From Eulemur rufifrons (Eukaryota; Chordata; Mammalia; Primates; Lemuridae): a stretch of DNA of 64,000 nucleotides. The notes beneath the pieces are model-generated. The model saw only the letters and a program-made list of their open reading frames with translations, ran no database searches and was not told the origin of the DNA. Both the position numbers and the translations under genes were made by a program. How positions within the stretch are numbered: position 1 is the stretch's first letter; every line of letters starts with the position of its first letter. The stretch lies in the NCBI RefSeq assembly GCF_041146395.1, contig NC_090989.1, positions 223,604,843-223,668,842 of the forward strand, written 5' to 3'. Positions 22,759 through 35,660 of this stretch are shown piece by piece.

Positions 22759-24039
22759 CCACAGGCAGGGGCAGACCGAGGGGAGGCCAGGCCCCAGCTC
22801 CCCACTCCGGATCCCTACTAATGCTGTTGGACACACTCAGAGGCTTTAGTTTGTATAAAGAGAACAGTCCTTAAGCATCTTCCCATTCCTCCTCACAGCC
22901 CAGCAGAGGAATGGGTACAAATGAGGACCCTCCTGTTTACTAGGTCCGTGGGTGTGATTTAAACTTGTTTCCCCAAAGCTCTCGTTTGTTCTTATCTTAA
23001 CTCTTCTATTTGTTTCCCCCGCAGGCTCAGGGCCTCACAGATCCCGAGTCCACACCCTTAGAGACTATTCTTCCTCAAACACGCTTTTCCCTAGAGTTGG
23101 AAAGTCTCCAGAGACTAGTAAACACTGGCTTTCTATGACAAGGAAGAAGACAGAAATAGAAACCAGAAAGAGAAGCAATAGGAAGAGTCTAGAGAGATTA
23201 GGGAACAGAAGGGAGGCCGGTCTTTGGAGGCAAAGAATGAAAAATGATGGGTAACCCCTGGCAGGCCTGGGTGTAGTAGGGGACTCAGGCAAACTGAAGA
23301 GCAGAACTGGCTTGGAGGAAGATGGAAAGGAAACTGGCCTGGGGGCAAGAGTCACTGTAAAGTTAGGACAAAACAGAAAAAAAAAGTTACCACAGCCCTG
23401 CAGAGTGTCATTCAATTGCTAACTCTGGACTTAATTTATGTGGAAAGGCAGTATGCCTTTATAACTCCAGCTCCAATTCCCCAAGCTAATCCTTAAACAG
23501 CAGTTTAATGCTGTTTGTTTAAAAGAAATCCTGTGGGTGACCTCCTAATCCGGACTGACGGGTTGCCTCGTTAATTGGAAGCTTGCGTCACTCTTATTTC
23601 AAGGATAGGAATAACTTGTAGGTGCTGTGAGACTCAGAAAGTGGGATCCATTTTTTTCAGCTCTTCCACACATCTTAGAAATATTATTTGGTCAATAACT
23701 TAAGGGGCCAAGCATTTCTGGAAAGAAACAAAGGGCCCTATTTTACTCTTTCTGAAATCTCCTCATTTCTCAACAGTGTGGTTATGTGGCGGAAGGAAAC
23801 AGCCTTCCAAAGCAAAGGCAGCGTGAGCCTTTTCTCCTTCCTTCTCTGTGCTCGCTAAAATCTACCAAAAACCTGAGCGGCATCTTTGGTGGGTGGGGAA
23901 TCGAGTTCTCTCTTGAGAAGCAATAGAATCGCCACTGTTTCAAATAAACACCCCATGCAGCAGCCAACACGGGCTCCAACAAGGAATGATTAAAGAGACC
24001 CAATATGTCATTAACCTCAATACCAAGGGATTCAAATCC
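22759..24039. other. Unique interval, no gene supported
   Basis: The purine-rich stretch at 23130-23370 produces long minus-strand frames of biased composition (Ser, Phe, Leu and Pro). This is low-complexity rather than coding signal. Confidence 0.4.
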
Positions 24040-24420
24040 AGAAATACGGTTACTCTTGCCAAAAAAGTTCCGCCGAATTTTCTAAGACCCCCGTGACCTC
24101 ATTTAAAGTGTTTTTCTTCTTTTTCTCAGGCTTTTCCCATGCATAATAGTACGCTAAGCTGTTAATTCAATCATTTTCACTTCTCTGCCACCCTTCGTCC
24201 CATGATCAAAGAGTATTATTAACCACTCTAATAACACATTAAATAATCAGGCTGTCCAACAGCCGCCCCTCAGAGCACTAATCTCCAATGCTGGTGTGGC
24301 TAAAAAATGGCTTAACTGTTTCTTCTCCTTCACCCACAGCTATTTTTGTACTTCAAAAAGCCATTTTGCAAAGAAGCAAATCCAGGTGAACGTACATGTT
24401 ATTGAGAGGATGTTAATATG
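24040..24420. other. Candidate conserved noncoding block
   Basis: Repeat-free sequence rich in TAAT-type homeodomain cores, for example GTTAATTCAATCATTTTC, TATTATTAACCACTC and AACACATTAAATAATCAGG. There is no open exon. The call rests on composition alone; conservation cannot be seen here. Confidence 0.25.
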
Positions 24421-25789
24421 GAAATTGTAAAAAGAAAAGGGCATAACCTTAGGACTGAATAATAGAAGCAAGAAAGTCACTGTCGTGTGGCAGCCATCTT
24501 TCAAACTTCTGGATTATTAAAGCAGCGATCCCATTGGCTCCCACTTACCTAGCTCTTCCCAGCTAGTCATAAAAGGGTACTCTCTCCCACTACCTGCTTC
24601 AGCAGGCATGGTTTTTTTTTTTTGTTGGTTGTTTCTCTTCCCATTAACATCAAATTGCATTCTACATCAGGCAAAGAAGCTGCCTTAGAAACTGAAATAA
24701 CAGCATCAGTGCCTTAGAATATCTGGGACTATTCACAAAGTGGAATCTTGCTCTATTGTGAAGACTCCATGATTGCCCATTCTAAAATCAATACAGCCTG
24801 CTCATCTCTGCTGTATTCGTTTAAATACCCTAATCTCTGTCATCAACTCAAAATTCAATGGGAAACACATTCTTGGTCACTGGATAAAATCCTCTTAGAA
24901 AACACCTCCCTTGATTTGAATATCTGCAAATGAATCAGATAGCCTGGAACTCTACAATGTGAAAGTAAATGGCCTTTTACAGGCAGTGCAGGATAACTGG
25001 GTACATAAAACTTGAGCTAAATGCTTTAATAAAGGTGAGGGAGCAATTAGCTTTCTTCTAAGGTTACTGATCCTTTTTAAGTTCCTGTCAAATCACAGGA
25101 AAAAGCAGGAGAGCTGGCATAGTTTACATGCACGTAATGTGTATTTGGGTCCTTAAAAGGACATTTCATATGTGCTATCTGGTGGGCTTAAATCATTTGG
25201 GTTTAAATCTATATATTTTTTAAGAGATATAAACAGCATTATAGATTAGGCTACAAGTAAAAGCACTAGGGGAGTGGCTTACAACTACCGATAGAGAAAT
25301 GCTGTACCTTAAAGGGGGAGAAACATTACAAGAGAAATCTGACTACATTTGGTGACAACATTGAACAGAAGGTCACCAGAGAAGCGTGCCAACGGCCCTT
25401 CAATAAAGATGGCTATGATTCAGAGCATCAAATTAGGTCAAAAGGAAAGGAGAGACAAATGCAGAGGGAAGATTGGTTTTTCCTTTCTTGTGCTTTTCTT
25501 GTCCAGTGACTGTTTCGTAATGTAGAGGCAAATGAAAATATTGAAGTGAGAGCAATTAGGTGTATCCTTTCAGATCTGGAAGAGTATACAAAACAAAAAA
25601 TAAAAATCTCCAGCATGAAAATACACCCTGGAATTACAAGTTAATGGTGCAGAACTTTCTAAATGTATTGCCCTAAAATTTTAAATACTGTGAAGGTCTA
25701 TGGTAGAAGAGGTGATGAAACAGCAAAATTTGGAGAAAACTGTAGCTACTTTGGAAAATCTTATTTCTGCAACTCCTTGTAATTTAGAA
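24421..25789. other. Unique AT-rich interval
   Basis: No repeat or exon recognised, apart from a T-run near 24613. Confidence 0.4.
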
Positions 25790-25925
25790 TGAGTCACATC
25801 CTGGCAGAACTGGAAAGGGTCTCAGAGATGATTTAATAATCCATTTTATAGATGAGAAAACTGAGGCCCAAAGAGGGTGATTAAGTCAAGGTCAATGATT
25901 AATGAGAGATAGAGACAGGCATAGA
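25790..25925 (-). mobile_element. MIR SINE, reverse
   Basis: AATCCATTTTATAGATGAGA, AAACTGAGGCCCAAAGAGGG and TGATTAAGTCAAGGTCAATG match a reversed MIR core. Confidence 0.8.
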
Positions 25926-25943
25926 CTCCAGGCACCTATTTCT

Positions 25944-27599
<1,656 letters not shown>

Positions 27600-28130
27600 A
27601 AATATTGAAGGAAGCCCTACTGTGTGCCAGGCACTGTTCTAGGTTCTGATGGTACAACAATGAACAAAACAGGCAAAAATCTTTTCCTTCTTACGTCCTA
27701 TTTCAGGGGTGGGGACAGTGGTGGGGAAGAGCATTGCTCGGTGGAAACAATTCTGTTTATGCAACAATCAGGATACTCTGGGGTTACAGAGAAAACCATT
27801 CACAGTGGTTGGTGGGGGACTTGCTATTCTATAGAGGATGGTCAAGGAAAGCATGTTTGAGTAGATGCTTGGGCTGAGAACTGGGGAAGAAGGGAGCAAG
27901 CATGGGATGGGTAGGAAAGAGTGTACAGACAGGAACAGCAAATGCAAAGGTCCTGGGGCAGAAACATGCTTGGTCTGTGGGAGGAACACCAAGGAGGCCA
28001 GTGTGTCTGAGAGGCAGGGGAAACCAGACCATGCAGGGCCTGAGGACATTGGATTTTACTCCCAGAGAGCTGGGAAGACACTAGAGGGCTACATGCTGAG
28101 AAGTGACATTTTAGGTGACTGATGTTCTGC
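27600..28130 (+). mobile_element. L2 LINE 3' region, rearranged
   Basis: TATTGAAGGAAGCCCTACTG, the 80 bases shared with the window start, and, after a disrupted piece from 27709, TCAAGGAAAGCATGTTTGAG, AGTAGATGCTTGGGC, GCAAATGCAAAGGTCCTGGG, AACACCAAGGAGGCCAGTG and GGATTTTACTCCCAGAGAGC follow L2 in order. The L2 order is broken at about 27709-27790. Confidence 0.8.
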
Positions 28131-28291
28131 AGAGCACTCTTGAGGAATTACAGGGAGTGTACGGAGAAACATAAAAGTCAGCCTCCAGGAGCCTGGAGGG
28201 TGTGGAGACACATTTCTGTGAGACACGTGGCACATGGTGCCGATTCCTGAGGTCGCACTCGTGTGCCAGGAGTGATACAGAGTATTGTCTC

Positions 28292-28632
28292 TCTCTTTTT
28301 TTTTTTTTTGAGACAGAGTCTCACTCTGTTGCCCAGGCTAGAGTGAGTGCCATGGCATCAGCCTAGCTCACAGCAACCTCAAACTCCTGGACTCAAGCAA
28401 TCCTCCTGCCTCAGCCTCCTGAGTAGCTGAGACTACAGGCATGCAACACCATGCCTGGCTAATTTTTTTTTCTATATATTTTTTTAGTTGTCCATATAAT
28501 TTCTTTCTATTTTTAGTAGAGACGGGGTCTCGCTCTTGCTCAGGCTGATCTAGAACTCCCAGGCTCAAACAATCCACCTGCCTCGGCCTCCCAGAGTGCT
28601 AGGATTACAGGTGTGAGCTACCGTACCCGGCC
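28292..28632 (-). mobile_element. Alu, strepsirrhine type
   Basis: Reversed full-length Alu with the linker TTTTAGTTGTCCATATAATT. TTGTCTCT at 28284-28291 and again just beyond the end fits a short target-site duplication. Confidence 0.95.
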
Positions 28633-28774
28633 TTTGTCTCTTAAGGTTTAGCAAAATTTATAAAAAATCAGAAAATTCCAAATCAACACTTCCCGTGTCG
28701 TGTGATTTTGCGCACGTGTACTAGGACACAGAGTACATGTATGAGATGTACTTGACATACTAAATACTCTTTTA

Positions 28775-28935
<161 letters not shown>

Positions 28936-29009
28936 CCAACCAACAAACCAACGAACCAAACAAATATATATAGTCTAGCCCATCTTTCTGGGCATTGTCT
29001 AACAATTTA

Positions 29010-29260
29010 ATTAAGCCGATACAGACAATGTGATGGGCACTAAAGGGTGTTCACACACTTAATCACTCATGATCCTCAAAGCAGCCTTGTGAGGTAGGCA
29101 GGGCAGGCATTATTTTCTCCCTTTGGCAAATAAGGACATGCAGTCAGAGAGCTCCCTGCCCAAATCACGCAGCTGGTTGGTGGCAACCAAGGAGGGAGTC
29201 AGCCAAGGTTCTCTGGTGCCGAATTTGAGCTCTTCCCACGACCCAGTTCTGTGCCTCTTA
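29010..29260 (-). mobile_element. MIR SINE, reverse
   Basis: TGATGGGCACTAAAGGGTGT, CACTCATGATCCTCAAAGCA, GCCTTGTGAGGTAGGCAGGG and AATCACGCAGCTGGTTGGTG follow a reversed MIR through most of its length. Confidence 0.8.
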
Positions 29261-29632
29261 ACCTATTACGAAGGGAGCAACACCAAAATGCAGAAGATTC
29301 AAACATAAGGGAGTATGGCTGAGTCAAAGGAAGACATTACTTGGTTGGGAATGACAACAAGGAGCCCCACTTTGCCTTGCCACTGGGATTTGTTCTGTTG
29401 TTGCACGTGGTGATTTAGTATTAACCTAGATATTCTTTTGTGTAATGTTCTGCACAAACTGGGGGAAAACACAGCTTGTGAAAAGACCCACCATTTGTAG
29501 AAGGGACAGGGTGCCATTATTTCTTTTAAAAGCCAAGCAAGCCTGGTTTTATGGAACTTGTTCTTGTGCAAGCCACGGCCTGGATCCATTCACAAACCAG
29601 AAGGGGAGGGAGGAAACGGAAACGTAACTTAC

Positions 29633-29750
29633 TAAATAGACGTCGAGCACAGAAGCATTGTCATCCTGCATTTCCAGAGCGCTCGGCTCAGCGGTCAAGT
29701 AGATGGTCCCCTCTTCCAAGGTAAATGTCGAACTGGAAGGCAACCCTTTG
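29633..29750 (-). CDS. Putative internal coding exon, gene not recognised
   Basis: Read on the minus strand, a T-rich tract ending TTTTTCCAG (AG at 29752-29751) leads into an open block that ends at the strong donor A|GTAAGT (GT at 29632-29631). The block is 118 bases: one base of a split codon, then 39 codons without a stop, leaving in phase 0. The peptide starts KGLPSSSTFTLEEGTIYLTA and ends LEMQDDNASVLDVYL. It is acidic, has no membrane segment or cysteine, and contains one NAS glycosylation sequon that would matter only if luminal. Six CpGs survive in 118 bases, unlike the CpG-poor surroundings, as expected for a selected exon. No repeat overlaps it. I do not recognise the protein family. 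The open frame extends past both splice sites, so length alone is weak support. Alternatives are an alternative exon, a noncoding RNA exon, or chance. Confidence 0.55.
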
Positions 29751-29980
29751 CTGGAAAAATAAAGGCAAACAATGAACATGTGGCCTCCAGAACAAAATCT
29801 AAAGACACCTCCAAAGTTGTGGCTAAAGAGGCTGAGATGGGCAGCTTTTGGAGATGAAATTTCTTTTTTTGAGAATTTGATAGACAGGAAATATGGTCAT
29901 ACCCAGAGATATGGTCACCTGAGTTTGAAGAATTTGGTAATACTAGCAGTGCATTTGTCTTTCTACTTCAGCACATCACT

Positions 29981-30388
<408 letters not shown>

Positions 30389-30504
30389 TAGTTTACAGAA
30401 GATAACCTTGTGTACCATTAGCATTAATGATTCCTTTCTTTCTTTCTTTTTTTTTTTTCCATCGTTTTTAAATTTTTTCTTTTGGCACGAAAATTTCAAT
30501 GACA

Positions 30505-30693
30505 TCAGTGGTTTTCAAACTGACATGTGCATCAGAATCCCCTGGAGGGCTGGTTAAAATGCAATTTCGTGGGCCTTCCCCCCAGAGTTTCTGATTCAGT
30601 GGGTCTGGCATGGAGCCACAGATTTGCATTTCTGACAAGTTCCTAGGTGACATTCATGCTGTGGGTCTAAGGAGCACACTTGGAGTAACAGTG
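30505..30693 (+). mobile_element. MER5-type DNA transposon (hAT MITE)
   Basis: The start CAGTGGTTTTCAAACTGACA, the middle TTTCTGATTCAGTGGGTCTG and the end CACTTGGAGTAACAGTG give inverted termini of a near full-length MER5. Confidence 0.85.
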
Positions 30694-32267
30694 AGTTGTG
30701 TAAACACAGAGCATCGTATGATGTGCTCTGTGAGGACGGCTGAAGTGTATGCTTAGTGACTACGACTACAACGAAAGCCAAAGGAATGCAGGTGGACTAT
30801 ATACTACAGGGTCATTTGAAGAGAAAGCACTTTGTTTTGTTGTGATATGATAACCAATGTTAATTGTGGAAGTAATTGGTTCATTTTAATAGCATTTAAA
30901 TTTGGTATTCATTTAGGGGCTTGGGGATGCACAACTTTTTTCCTAGAAATAAAAGTTAGTTATGTTTTTAACCTATGGAAATTTGGCATAGGAAGGTTTT
31001 GCAGGAACTAAATATTTCAACAAAATGGGGGAAGAGGGTGACACTGGTCCTGGAGAGCTGGCAGAGGGGCTGGCCATCGGCTGCATGGAAGGGACACCAA
31101 CAGCGGCCTGTGGTCTTCTCTGGGTGGTAGAGCTGGGGAGGGGCTCGGAAGGTGGGCTTCTTTCTCCCCTTGCTCATTACCATGTCCTGCGCTCGATCCC
31201 TGCGGGGCGTAGATCAGCACTCACCTCTTCTGAGAACGTCCCATCTACAGTCATCCTCTGAGTTCTTGTCTAAGCCTCCCAGCAGGACGGGAGGCCACGA
31301 AGGACATTATAATCCTCTGTCCTTCCCTAGTCTGGCAACTGCACACAATTCTATCATTGTACATATTTACCTATTAATTGAATATAAGGGAACTATCCAA
31401 AATCCTGACCTTCTCAACTTAATAAGGTTCATTTGTATTTTTCCTGATGATAAAAGACATGAGAAGATTGTAAAAATACAGACGAGGAAGAGGAGGAGGA
31501 AAGCGGGGTTGGGGAGATCTTCCATGAGTCTTCCATTTGGTGATATTTGGGAACGTGAAAATTAAGGGATTGCAGCCACCTCACTTTTGGTTTGATACAT
31601 TTTCTCTCAAATTCCAGACATAGTAAGAGAGTTCTCTTGCTTTTCAAAAACCTAAGATGGGTTATACACTATGGGGAATAGTCTGTTTTAATGGACCTTA
31701 CAGAGCAGGGGGAATGTGGCTTCTTTCCTTAGAGCTGTTGATTTCATATTATAAACCCTCAGATTTCGTGGGTTAAGTAAACCATTGGCTCTCAAGGGCT
31801 GCTGCTTTAAAAGGCATTGGGTGGCAACAAACATTGCTCAGGTTATTTTTTGGATCAGAAACAAGGAAGCAGTATTGGCTTTAGCCGGCTTTTGCCTTTT
31901 AACTGGGAAGACGTCATTCACTCCTCTTGTGGGTTTAAAATGATCCTACCTGGTTAAACCTTGTGAGAAAGGTAAATTCTTTACCTACTTAAACCCTAAA
32001 GCAAGAAACAAAGTAGTCAGAAAATATGTAATTGTGGCATGATTTTCAACTGTTATTCCTATTTTTTTTGGTTCACATTTTATATCATTAAAAAGATCTC
32101 TAATAGCTTCTGGGTTATTTTGTAAACATAATTTATTTGATGACTTGCAAAAACTAAGTTTTCTCCTTGTCTGAGTTTTTACGTATCATTTTCATTTCTT
32201 TCTTTCCCAAGATTAAATTATATATATATTCTGGAAGTGTTTTTCTTTTTAAAATTTTCTTTCTTTA
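30694..32267. other. Unique interval, no gene supported
   Basis: The plus-strand frame at 31152-31565 (137 codons) and partly overlapping frames on both strands have no splice context or motif. No named repeat. Confidence 0.35.
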
Positions 32268-32612
32268 GTAACTTTTTATTTTGAAATAATTTTAAACTCA
32301 CAGAAAAAAGGCAGGAGTACTGGAAAGAATTCTGGGGTACCCTTCACTCAGATTCACCAATTAATATCATTTGACCACATCTGCTTTGTCATTATTTCTC
32401 TATAAATACACATTAGTATTTTTTTCTGAACCATTTGAGGAGTGTAAGTTACATACAAGGCACCCCTTGATTCCTAAACCCATCAGTATGAATTTACTTA
32501 AGAATAAGAACATCGTTCTATAAAATACAGTACAATTAACAAAATCAGGATACTTAGACTGATATAATACTATGATCTAATCTATAGTTCATATTCAAAT
32601 TTTGCCAAACAT
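32268..32612. mobile_element. Old L1-type fragment
   Basis: TTTTTATTTTGAAATAATTT, ACTCACAGAAAAAAGGCAGG, TTCACTCAGATTCACCAATT and TTTGCCAAAC belong to the same L1-derived segment as 10301 and 50235. Confidence 0.7.
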
Positions 32613-33084
32613 TTTATTTTTTTTTTAAATGACACTACATGCATATAGTATAAAATACAGCAGAAAGGAATCTTCCTCTTTCTCCTGTCCTCTTGTGATC
32701 TAGAGTTCTCGTCCCTAGAGGCAAACCCATTTTGGAAGTATTTTTCAATCTGATATTTATTTTTGGAAACCAAGAGTAAGCCACCAGCATAGATAATGCA
32801 ATTTAAAATAGAGAAAAAATTAGAATATTTTTTTGGATTTAATAGATAGGTACATTTATCAATTATTTTAGCTAAAATAAAGTATGATTACAGAAAAAAG
32901 AAATATCACATTTCCTCAGTATTATATGGTCAAAATTTGATAAAATCAGTCATTTTTTAAAAAAAAGTTTGTTATTTATACTGTTTTTTACACATATTAG
33001 AATAGATTACTATCTTAGTAAGTAGAATATTTTGAGCATGATTAATTTTGGGTGAAAAAAATTGAGATTCATAGAGATTGGCCG

Positions 33085-33890
33085 AGATTATACAAAAAAA
33101 CCTCTTATAACTCAACAATAAAAAGGCAAATAACCCCATTCAAAAATGAGCAAAGGATCTGGACAGACATTTCTCCAGAGATACACCAATGGCCAATAAA
33201 CATAAGACAAGACGCTCAACATCACTAGCCGTAAGGAGAATGCAAATCAGAACTACAATGAGATACCACTTCATAACCACTAGGACGGTTATGATAGAAA
33301 AGACACAACAATTGTTGGAACAACTCGAGTCCTCATATATTGCTGATGGGAACAAGAATGGTGCAGCTGCTTTGGAAAACTGTTTGGTGGGTCCTTAAAA
33401 CCATACGACCCAGGAATTCCACCCCTAGGTATATACCCAGGAAAAATGAAAAGGTATGTCCACATAAAAGCTTGTATGTGAATGTTTGTAGTAGCATTTT
33501 TCCTAATAGCTAAAAAGTAGAAATAACTCAAATGTCCACAGATTGAATAAATAATTCACAAAATGGAATATTATTTGGCAGTAAAAAGAATGAAATACCG
33601 ATAGATGCGACAACATAAGGAAACTTTTTTTTTTGCCAAGTGAGAGAAGCCAGTCACAGAGCTCCACATATGGTATGATTTCATTTATGCAAAATGTCCA
33701 GAATAGATAAATCTAGAGAGACAGAAAACAAGTAATGACTGCCAGGGGAAGGGGTTGGGGGATTCCTCTTTGGGGTGATGAAAATATTCTAAAATTAAAT
33801 TCTGGTGATAGTTACACAACTCTGTGAATATACAAAAACCCACTGGACTGTACACTTTAAATGGATGCTTCTATGGTATATTTAAAACAA
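33085..33890 (+). mobile_element. Old L1 3' end
   Basis: CTTATAACTCAACAATAAAA, GACATTTCTCCAGAGATACA, CAAATCAGAACTACAATGAG, ATTGCTGATGGGAACAAGAA, GGTATATACCCAGGAAAAAT and GGACTGTACACTTTAAATGG are the L1 ORF2 end and 3' UTR in sense order. Confidence 0.9.
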
Positions 33891-34594
33891 AAACCAGGCT
33901 CATGAGGCACCTAAGGGTCACAATTCTAAACTCGATCTCTCAGTACACAGTACTGGAATTATCAGGAAAGTTCATGCAATATTATTTTAGGTCACACCCA
34001 TTTTAGAACTATTTTGAATAAATCTCTGATGTATTCACCAGTCATTCAAAACCATTTTCTCTTTCATAATAGACGAAAAAGATTCTATCCAGCCTGACAA
34101 CATAAAAGAGTTGGGTTCTGAGATTTTGAGTCCCGAGGTGGGGAGCCCACGAGCGCAGGTCCGTCCGTGAGGCCTGGGGAACCTCCTACCACGTCCCAGG
34201 GCCAGTGCTGGTGTCGCCAGGGCACGGGCTAGAGGACCTTGGTCTTCACTCACGTACAGCCCAGAGGCTGCACACTGCTGGCCCACAGACCCACTCTGTT
34301 GTAAGAAGTGTGTTTTGAGGAAGAGATTTTTTTTTTTAGTTTGAATTATTGCCAAATTAAGAAACAGGAAATTCCCACAAAAATCCAGTTTTTCCACAGC
34401 TTCTTTAGAGAAACCAGCAAAGCTGCCAACTCTAAGCCCACATTTCTGAGTAGCAATGAGATTGCAGCTGCTTCCCCCAAGTTGGGCACGTCCTGTGCAT
34501 GACTGCAGGGTCCCCACCACGCTCGTCTGCGTCACACTCCGCCTGTTCCACTCACTCTCGTCGGCTCTCCGCGTGTCTGTCAGCCCAGCATCTC
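33891..34594. other. Unique, locally CpG-richer stretch
   Basis: 34130-34300 and 34480-34590 hold more CpG than their surroundings. They contain most of the longest open frame of the window (34035-34637, minus, 200 codons). It has no motif I recognise and runs into a MIR. Confidence 0.35.
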
Positions 34595-34710
34595 TGCTTC
34601 CAGGACGAGGCCCAGGGAGGAGCAGTGACCTGCCCATGGTTACCCGGTAGGTAGTTGAATAGAGTTAGGACCTGAACTCTGTTTCCATTTAACTACCATG
34701 TTTTACAGTC
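34595..34710 (-). mobile_element. MIR SINE fragment, reverse
   Basis: GAGGCCCAGGGAGGAGCAGT, GACCTGCCCATGGTTACCC and GGACCTGAACTCTGTTTCC fit a reversed MIR. Confidence 0.65.
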
Positions 34711-35329
34711 CTCTCTGCTGGAATTTTAGAAATTGGCCATTGCAGAAACCAAGGTAGCTCAGGCAAATGTGCCTAGAAGCTCGCAAAATAGTCACATTAT
34801 ACCAGCAAAACCAAATATGGTATTTGATGTTTGATGTAAGCTGTGGAAATCTTTGTTCTTTTGGGAAGAGTAACAGTGAACAGAAAGTTTTGAGGAAAAA
34901 TAAGTAGGCAAAATATACTTTCAAAAGCAACATTGAGAAATGGATATCAATATTTAATAAAAACAATAAAGCTATTTAAGCTTCCAACAGTTTACTATTT
35001 AAATAAAATTATACATATGAAGGAATTTACTAAAATATACAGCCCTGTATAAATAATCAGACATATATATAGTAAAGTGTCATTAAATATGCTCTGAATA
35101 ATCTGACTTATTCTCTTGGCATTGAGCGAAAGCTACATAACAAATAAATTAATCTTTATATTTGTTATCCTCATTATGCAGTATCTACCAGTGAGATCAG
35201 AGTACAGAACTGGCAGGTTACTTCCCGAAAACTCTTAGATTAGATACTATTTACCACCCCAAAAGGGATGAGAATACAGTTTTAAGAAACAGACACCTGA
35301 GCTGATAAAGCATCAACAGGCTCAGCATG
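34711..35329. other. AT-rich, no feature recognised
   Basis: AT-rich sequence with no exon and no repeat I can name. Confidence 0.4.
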
Positions 35330-35490
35330 AGATTTAGAATCGGATGAATTTGACTGTGAGTTCTGGCTCTTCTACTTAGTTGTGTGTGATATTGGTTAAG
35401 TTTTGTAACCCCTCTGAGCTCCGGTTTCCTGTATGTAAAATGAGAATAATAATACCAAACCAGTAGGATTGGGGTGATCAGTGACAATGA
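35330..35490 (+). mobile_element. MIR SINE
   Basis: TGTGAGTTCTGGCTCTTCTA, GTGTGTGATATTGGTTAAGT, GGTTTCCTGTATGTAAAATG and GAGAATAATAATACC follow sense MIR. Confidence 0.9.
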
Positions 35491-35504
35491 ATGTGTAATG
35501 CAAA

Positions 35505-35660
35505 CATTTACTAGGCATCCATTTGCACATTGTATTCTAGGTCTAGAATATAGCAGAGATCAAAACCAACAAAAGTCTGTACTTCACGGAACTTAGTATT
35601 GAGGAAGACAGACAATGAGATAAATACTTCATATATACATTATGTTGATCAAAAGTGCTA
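35505..35660 (+). mobile_element. L2 LINE 3' fragment
   Basis: ATTTACTAGGCATCCATTTG, TCTAGGTCTAGAATATAGCA, AGATCAAAACCAACAAAAGT and GAAGACAGACAATGAGATAA follow the L2 3' end. Confidence 0.7.

Noticed and set aside
23065..23415. Minus-strand frame with a hydrophobic tract
   Set aside because: The antisense of a purine-rich stretch yields Phe, Leu, Ser and Pro. No splice sites or domain were seen.
34035..34637. Longest open frame, 200 codons on the minus strand
   Set aside because: It has no recognisable domain, overlaps plus-strand frames, includes low-complexity Lys/Phe parts and part of a MIR, and lacks splice or promoter context.
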